Source of the DNA: Pseudomonadota bacterium | GTDB lineage: Bacteria > Pseudomonadota > Gammaproteobacteria > Arenicellales > UBA868 | NCBI GenBank assembly: GCA_018661145.1 | Contig: JABJIU010000006.1 | Location: forward strand, 1 to 12,042 | DNA: 12,042 nucleotides | Direction of reading: 5' to 3' | Shown: positions 7,542 to 12,042 of the stretch, piece after piece | How the letters are laid out: every line of letters begins with the position of its first letter | Numbering within the stretch: the stretch's first letter is position 1 | Notes under the pieces: generated by a model | Seen by the model: only the letters and a program-made list of their open reading frames with translations | What the model was told of the DNA's origin: nothing | The model's database searches: none | Program-made: the position numbers and the translations under genes

Positions 7542-8801
7542 TTAGGCGTCCCGATACACAGGGAAGCGGTCGCAAAGCTCCTTGACCTTTTCTCGAGTGG
7601 CATCCACAACCGTCTCATCTCCCATGTTATCGAGAATGTCGCAGATCCATTCTGCGATCTGCGCCATCTCAGCTTCCTTAAAGCCTCGGGTCGTTCCAGC
7701 TGGCGACCCGATACGTAGACCACTGGTGACGAACGGCGACTGGGGATCATTGGGAACAGAGTTTTTATTGACGGTAATGTTGGCCCGACCCAGCGCTGCG
7801 TCCGCATCCTTCCCGGTAATGCCTTTGTCAATGAGGTCCAGCAAAAACAGGTGATTCACCGTACCACCGGACACAATGCTGTAGCCGCGATCGATGAAGG
7901 CCTTGGCCATCGCCTGCGCGTTGGCAATCACCTGTTCTCCGTAAACCTTGAACTCCGGCTGCAGCGCTTCCAGAAAAGCAACGGCCTTTCCGGCAATGGC
8001 GTGCATCAAGGGGCCGCCCTGGGTGCCCGGGAATACCAGTGAAGCCAGTTTCTTCTCGATGTCGGGATTTGCGCGGGCCATAATCATGCCGCCACGGGCA
8101 CCGCGAAGGGTCTTGTGCGTGGTACAGGTTGTTACATCTGCAATTGCAACCGGGCTGGGATACAGGCCCACGGCAACGAGACCAGTTACATGCGCCATAT
8201 CCGCCACCAGGTAGGCGCCGATGCTGTCGGCGATGTCCCGAAACCGCTGCCAGTCGAGTGTCAGACTGTACGCCGAAAATCCGGCAACGATCATCTTCGG
8301 CTGGTGCTCTTTGGCGAGCCGCTCTACCTCGTCATAGTCAATCTCACCGGTATCGGTATTCAACCCGTACTGCACGGCGCTATAGAGCTTCCCTGAGAAG
8401 TTGACCGTGGCACCATGCGTGAGATGTCCGCCGTGCGCAAGACTCATACCTAGCACCGTATCGCCTGGATTCAGCAGCGCCATATAGACGGCAGCATTGG
8501 CGCCTGATCCAGAGTGGGGCTGCACGTTAACGTAATCGGCGCCGAAGAGTTCCTTGGCCCGATCAATCGCCAACTGCTCAGCAACGTCGACAAACTCACA
8601 GCCGCCGTAGTAACGCTTGCCGGGATACCCCTCAGCATACTTGTTGGTCAGCTTGGTCCCCTGGGCCTCAAGCACCCGCGGACTCGCGTAGTTTTCTGAA
8701 GCAATCAGCTCGATGTGTTCTTCCTGACGCTGGCCTTCGTTCTGAATCGCTTCCCAAAGTTCGGGATCAAAACCTGCAATCGTATCTTTGCTGCTAAACA
8801 T
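7542..8801 (-). CDS. glyA: Serine hydroxymethyltransferase GlyA
   Basis: A cytoplasmic PLP enzyme that interconverts serine plus THF with glycine plus 5,10-methylene-THF. The 419-residue product is of standard bacterial length and has every landmark: ELIASENYASP near residue 31, KYAEGYPGKRYYGG, VQPHSGSGANAAVY, D201 and H204 in DMAHVTGLVA, and the PLP lysine K230 in TTHKTLRGARGG. The ATG is preceded by a weak GAGAA ribosome binding site. It is the first gene of the sarcosine oxidase block, where it can combine the two products of SoxBDAG, glycine and methylene-THF, into serine and regenerate THF. A glyA in this position is common next to soxBDAG, and such genomes often hold a second, housekeeping copy elsewhere; that cannot be checked here. 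Confidence 0.97.
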   Translation of the reverse strand: MFSSKDTIAGFDPELWEAIQNEGQRQEEHIELIASENYASPRVLEAQGTKLTNKYAEGYPGKRYYGGCEFVDVAEQLAIDRAKELFGADYVNVQPHSGSGANAAVYMALLNPGDTVLGMSLAHGGHLTHGATVNFSGKLYSAVQYGLNTDTGEIDYDEVERLAKEHQPKMIVAGFSAYSLTLDWQRFRDIADSIGAYLVADMAHVTGLVAVGLYPSPVAIADVTTCTTHKTLRGARGGMIMARANPDIEKKLASLVFPGTQGGPLMHAIAGKAVAFLEALQPEFKVYGEQVIANAQAMAKAFIDRGYSIVSGGTVNHLFLLDLIDKGITGKDADAALGRANITVNKNSVPNDPQSPFVTSGLRIGSPAGTTRGFKEAEMAQIAEWICDILDNMGDETVVDATREKVKELCDRFPVYRDA

Positions 8802-8848
8802 AGTTTTCTCAGTTAATACCTGTCGTTGAATTAAATAAGGGGAATCTT

Positions 8849-8867
8849 GGCCGGGCTCTGCCGGGCC
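8849..8867. other. GC-rich imperfect hairpin upstream of glyA
   Basis: GGCCGG and CCGGGCC can pair around a GCTCTG loop with one bulged G. It sits in the 129-nt stretch between the end of the QueG-like gene and the glyA start. It could end or slow transcription from the upstream gene, or structure the glyA leader, but no U-tract follows. No glycine riboswitch or folate-sensing element was recognised in this stretch. Confidence 0.25.
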
Positions 8868-8930
8868 GGGGATTTTACCGGAGGATGAGATCTAAACCCA
8901 ACCACAAATCCGGGGGTTACTATCTGTCCA

Positions 8931-9668
8931 TTAGTGCCCAGATGCATCCTTCCAAACAAGGAGGCTCCGCAGTGAACGTTCCCCGTGATAGTGGAGTTGC
9001 CTTTGGGGATAGCGCCACTTTACCCCTACCGGGCAGGCAATGCGCGAGTGGCACTGTATACCGCAGCCCGCCTGATCATCAAAACGCTGTTCCAGGCACC
9101 GCTGCCGGCTAAATGCTTCCTTTTTTGTCACCGCCCCGGCCGGACAAGCCCGAATACAGGGTGGATCCTCACAGGTGTCACAGGGCGAAACGACAGGCCC
9201 GCGTTCTGAAAACGGCAAAGCTGCCGCCGTCAGCATAGCGGCACGAAAAGCAAGCCAGGGACCAAAGATCGGACTGACATCGAGGCCCAGCGGGGAAGGC
9301 ACCGACCAGCCCGCCCAACGGCCGAGTTGCTGCAACGGAATCAGCGTGTCGCCAGGATAGAGCAGGCGCGGCGCGGGATCTCCCCAGAACCGCTCAGCAA
9401 CTTCTAGGGCTGCCTGGCGTGAGACCACGTCGAAAGGGTCAGCATCGTCGAGTAGATCCTGTCCGCTCATCCAGTCCCACAATCCAGAACCCCCCATTCC
9501 CAATAGCACCAACCGTTGTCCGGGTATCCGGGGAATGTGAGTCTGGTCCCAGGCCGCCGCAAGATCCCGGGGGAAAGCACTCACATCAAGCACCGCTCTC
9601 AGATTAAAACCACGGCGCTCGAGCCAGCGCTCTCCCTGTGTAAAACCATCGTTACTTAATTCTGTCAT
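8931..9668 (-). CDS. QueG-like iron-sulfur protein, function unknown
   Basis: A 245-residue protein that I place near the epoxyqueuosine reductase (QueG) group because of the SPIFGPWLAFRAAMLT segment (132-147), which resembles the QueG stretch just before its ferredoxin domain, followed by a cysteine cluster. Eight cysteines are grouped in the C-terminal half: C163-x2-C166-x4-C171-x3-C175-P, then C191, C202, C206 and C212-P. This is enough for two [4Fe-4S] clusters, but the spacings differ from classic ferredoxin CxxCxxCxxxCP. The N-terminal half has a GMGGSGLW turn (58-65). It is shorter than QueG (about 350-380 residues), so a role in queuosine synthesis is doubtful. No signal peptide or membrane helix is visible, so it is probably cytoplasmic. 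It lies upstream of glyA on the same strand and divergent from the phosphodiesterase. The start has no good ribosome binding site. Confidence 0.75.
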   Translation of the reverse strand: MTELSNDGFTQGERWLERRGFNLRAVLDVSAFPRDLAAAWDQTHIPRIPGQRLVLLGMGGSGLWDWMSGQDLLDDADPFDVVSRQAALEVAERFWGDPAPRLLYPGDTLIPLQQLGRWAGWSVPSPLGLDVSPIFGPWLAFRAAMLTAAALPFSERGPVVSPCDTCEDPPCIRACPAGAVTKKEAFSRQRCLEQRFDDQAGCGIQCHSRIACPVGVKWRYPQRQLHYHGERSLRSLLVWKDASGH

Positions 9669-9762
9669 GAGGAAAGTTCATTAAATCCAGCGATATATGA
9701 GACGTTAGCGCCCTGATATAGTTAATCTTACGCATATTGCCTGTCATTTACAGAATCCAACA
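9669..9762. promoter_or_regulatory. Divergent intergenic region
   Basis: These 94 bp separate the QueG-like gene (minus) from the phosphodiesterase gene (plus) and must hold the start signals for at least one of them. The stretch is A+T-rich compared with its flanks. TATAGT (9717-9722) is a fair -10 box for the plus strand, but no matching -35 box is seen at the normal distance. No operator is recognised. Confidence 0.35.
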
Positions 9763-10710
9763 GTGTCTACCTGTGTGATCCATGGTCACCGCGGGGCTCG
9801 CGGTCTTGCGCCAGAAAACACCCTGGCGGGGTTTGCCTGTGCCTGTGCAATCGGCGTCGATGGAATTGAGCTCGACATCCTGATCAGCGCGGATGAGCGC
9901 GTCGCGATCCATCACGACCCCTGTCTAAACACGGAACTGTGCCGCGACAGCAACGGCAAGTGGCTCGAAGGCGCCACACCTCTGGTTCGGGAACTCGCCG
10001 AGGGGCAACTGAAGGCCTATGACGTTGGGATGATCCGGCCTGGCTCCTCTCAGGCATCGCGCTTTCCTTTGCAGAAAAGTGTGGCGGGAGAGACGATACC
10101 CATGCTTTCAGACCTTGTACTCTGGTGGCGACACCTTGTGCCTCATCGACCAACCCTGAATATCGAACTGAAATCGGATCCGCGGCACCCTGATCAAACT
10201 CCTGATCCGGCCGACTATGCCCGTATTGTTGTTGATGAACTTAAAAAATGGGATCTGCTGGGTGAGGTCTGGCTACAGGCATTTGATTGGCGAGTGCTTC
10301 AGGAAATTCAGCGCCTAGCCCCTGGTGCTTGTACCGGCTATCTCAGCAGCGAGCACGAAGACGACGCGACGGTCTCAGACAAAGATGAATCACCATGGCT
10401 CGCGGGTTTCGACCCTTGCCGATTTGAGTCAAGTCTGCCCAAAGCGATCAAGGCCGCCGGAGGAAGATTTTGGGGCCCTGCTTTTGCAGATACCTCAAAG
10501 GATCGCGTTCTTGAGGCACAGACGCTCGGACTTTTTGTGCATACCTGGACGCTGAACGAAGATGAAGAATTTGGAGAGGCGTTGAATCTTGGCGTCAACG
10601 GGGTTACCTCTGACTATCCCGATCGGGCACGGACGGTACTTCGTTCGGCCGGTCTTCCGGTCGCGCTACCCAGCCACACGGGCGGCCAGGCTGTGGGCGC
10701 TGAACAATGA
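9763..10710 (+). CDS. Cytoplasmic glycerophosphodiester phosphodiesterase (UgpQ-like)
   Basis: Hydrolyses glycerophosphodiesters such as glycerophosphocholine to glycerol-3-phosphate and an alcohol. The 315-residue TIM-barrel protein opens with the family motif HGHRGARGLAPENT (H9, R10, E18), then the metal ligands E36 and D38 in GIELDI, the catalytic HHDP (H50-P53), NIELKSDPR in the middle, and the late motifs VHTWTLN and GVNGVTSDYPD. It is longer than E. coli UgpQ (about 247 residues) because of insertions after the HDP motif and between the last strands. There is no signal peptide, so it acts on diesters already imported. The start is GTG at 9763 with only a weak ribosome binding site; a second GTG at 9775 would barely shorten it. 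The stop overlaps the following ABC transporter gene by 4 nt, pointing to coupled uptake and hydrolysis. The exact substrate is not shown. Confidence 0.92.
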   Translation: MSTCVIHGHRGARGLAPENTLAGFACACAIGVDGIELDILISADERVAIHHDPCLNTELCRDSNGKWLEGATPLVRELAEGQLKAYDVGMIRPGSSQASRFPLQKSVAGETIPMLSDLVLWWRHLVPHRPTLNIELKSDPRHPDQTPDPADYARIVVDELKKWDLLGEVWLQAFDWRVLQEIQRLAPGACTGYLSSEHEDDATVSDKDESPWLAGFDPCRFESSLPKAIKAAGGRFWGPAFADTSKDRVLEAQTLGLFVHTWTLNEDEEFGEALNLGVNGVTSDYPDRARTVLRSAGLPVALPSHTGGQAVGAEQ

Positions 10711-12042
10711 GTGAGCCTATCTTAAGTGTGCGCGATCTTCGTATCGTCTTCCGGATGGCAACCGGAGAAATTGAGGCCCTTCATGGTGTTGATTTCGATA
10801 TCGAGCCCGGCAGCACGGTAGCCCTGGTTGGGGAATCGGGGTCGGGTAAATCAGTCACCGCCCAGGCCGTTATGGGGATTTTGCCGGCAAACGCCCAAAT
10901 CACCTCAGGACAATTGATCTATAAGGATCCAGTCAGCGGCGCGCGCACCGATATCGCCACGCTGACTCCAGACAGTCCCGAACTTCAGGCAATCCGCGGC
11001 GGCAGGATTTCCATTATTTTTCAGGAGCCGATGGTGTCGCTTTCGCCACTTCATACCGTCGGTGATCAGGTCAGCGAAGCATTATTTCTACACCGTGATG
11101 TAAATCGGACACAGGGCATAGAGCAGACCGAGGCCATGCTGGAAATGGTTGGATTTCCCAATCCCGCACGGGCGCTCAGAACTTACCCTTTCGAGCTTTC
11201 AGGGGGGCTTCGTCAGAGGGCCATGATTGCGATGGCTCTGGTCTGTCGCCCTTCTCTGCTGATTGCTGACGAGCCTACTACCGCTCTTGATGTCACGGTT
11301 CAGGCGCAGATTCTTAACCTCATCCGCGATCTTCAGGCAGAACTCAAGATGGCCTTGCTGCTGATTACGCATGATCTCGGTGTCGTGGCCAATATGGCAC
11401 AGACCGTGGTTGTGATGTACCACGGTCGTATTGTCGAGAGCGGTGCCTCGCCTGATCTTTTCTCCAAACCCGGCCACCCTTACCTCCGCGCCCTGTTCAA
11501 GGCGGTGCCACGCTTCGGCATGGAGCCCAGCGAGCGCCTGGTACCCGTAAGGACCATAGAGCATGAACTCGGCGAACACTTCCAGGCGCCATCGTCCGTG
11601 ACAGCACCTGGAGAACCCTTGCTTGAGGTGCACCGCCTCTGCAAAACCTTTGCTATCAGAGGTACCGGACTGTTTCGCCGAAGCGAATCCACAGAGGTCA
11701 AGGCGGTGGACGACGTCAGTTTTTCAATTCAACGTGGCGAATGCTTGGGACTCGTCGGCGAGAGCGGCTGCGGAAAAACTACTGTTAGTAAGATTCTGAT
11801 GCGCGCCTTAAGTCCGGACTCGGGATCAGTCCAGTTTCATGACCAGGGTCAGGCGCTTGATCTGTTCAGTCTCGATAACGACTCAATGATGGCAATGCGC
11901 CGCAAGATGCAATTGATTTTTCAGGACCCGTTCAGTTCACTCAGCCCGAGAATGACCGTATTTGATATCGTACGGGAGCCACTGGTGATTCATCAGCGCG
12001 GTGATGCCGCGAGTCAGCGGGAGCTGGTTCAGGAACTAATGC
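10707..12042 (+). CDS. Peptide-type ABC transporter with two fused ATPase domains (partial)
   Basis: The open frame starts at the ATG overlapping the phosphodiesterase stop (ATGA, 10707-10710) and has no stop before the window ends, giving 445 residues so far. The first nucleotide-binding domain is complete: Walker A GESGSGKS (42-49), Q-loop IFQEPMVSLSP (Q106), signature LSGGLRQR (164-171), Walker B LLIADEP (D188, E189) and H-loop LITHD (H222). A linker with the GHPYLRALFKAVPR element typical of the oligopeptide/dipeptide family follows. The second domain has begun: Walker A GESGCGKT (351-358) and IFQDPFSSLSP (Q405). Fused DppD-DppF-like ATPases of this kind include YejF and GsiA. The protein powers import through inner-membrane permeases that should lie downstream. 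The neighbouring phosphodiesterase suggests a glycerophosphodiester cargo, but the family usually carries peptides, glutathione or nickel. Confidence 0.93.
   Translation, partial: MSEPILSVRDLRIVFRMATGEIEALHGVDFDIEPGSTVALVGESGSGKSVTAQAVMGILPANAQITSGQLIYKDPVSGARTDIATLTPDSPELQAIRGGRISIIFQEPMVSLSPLHTVGDQVSEALFLHRDVNRTQGIEQTEAMLEMVGFPNPARALRTYPFELSGGLRQRAMIAMALVCRPSLLIADEPTTALDVTVQAQILNLIRDLQAELKMALLLITHDLGVVANMAQTVVVMYHGRIVESGASPDLFSKPGHPYLRALFKAVPRFGMEPSERLVPVRTIEHELGEHFQAPSSVTAPGEPLLEVHRLCKTFAIRGTGLFRRSESTEVKAVDDVSFSIQRGECLGLVGESGCGKTTVSKILMRALSPDSGSVQFHDQGQALDLFSLDNDSMMAMRRKMQLIFQDPFSSLSPRMTVFDIVREPLVIHQRGDAASQRELVQELM

Noticed and set aside
8802..8930. Possible glycine riboswitch upstream of glyA
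   Set aside because: The characteristic conserved purine-rich core and paired stems of a glycine riboswitch could not be found on the minus strand; only a GC-rich imperfect hairpin is visible.

Overview
The window reads as chromosomal DNA of a free-living, probably aerobic proteobacterium. Supporting signs are moderately high G+C, tightly packed genes with repeated 4-nt ATGA stop/start overlaps, and a heterotetrameric sarcosine oxidase operon of the type found in Pseudomonas and Rhizobiales relatives. A marine or plant-associated gamma- or alphaproteobacterium is plausible, but the genus cannot be told from sequence alone.

Layout. Positions 1-321 (minus) are the N-terminal half of a biotin transporter, BioY, cut by the window edge. 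Positions 488-8801 (minus) hold one catabolic block in transcription order: glyA, soxB, soxD, soxA, a beta-keto acid cleavage enzyme (BKACE, DUF849), soxG and a class IV aminotransferase. From soxB on, junctions are 4-nt overlaps (soxD/soxA, soxA/BKACE, soxG/aminotransferase) or short gaps (22 nt soxB/soxD, 13 nt BKACE/soxG). Positions 8931-9668 (minus) encode a QueG-like iron-sulfur protein lying upstream of glyA. A 94-bp divergent region separates it from a plus-strand unit at 9763-12042. That unit holds a cytoplasmic glycerophosphodiester phosphodiesterase overlapping by 4 nt a peptide-type ABC transporter gene with two fused ATPase domains, which runs off the window.

How the genes work together. 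SoxBDAG oxidises sarcosine to glycine and passes the methyl carbon to tetrahydrofolate as 5,10-methylene-THF. GlyA can combine both products into serine. The unusual member is the BKACE gene sitting between soxA and soxG. Known BKACE enzymes cleave beta-keto acids with acetyl-CoA, and one known member acts on dehydrocarnitine, giving betainyl-CoA and hence glycine betaine, the precursor of sarcosine. The locus may therefore link a carnitine-like compound to sarcosine and serine, though the true substrate is unknown. The plus-strand unit could take up and hydrolyse glycerophosphodiesters; if the substrate were glycerophosphocholine, the released choline would feed the same pathway. That last link is inference.

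No mobile element, CRISPR array, tRNA or rRNA was recognised, and no gene-free stretch exceeds 300 bases.
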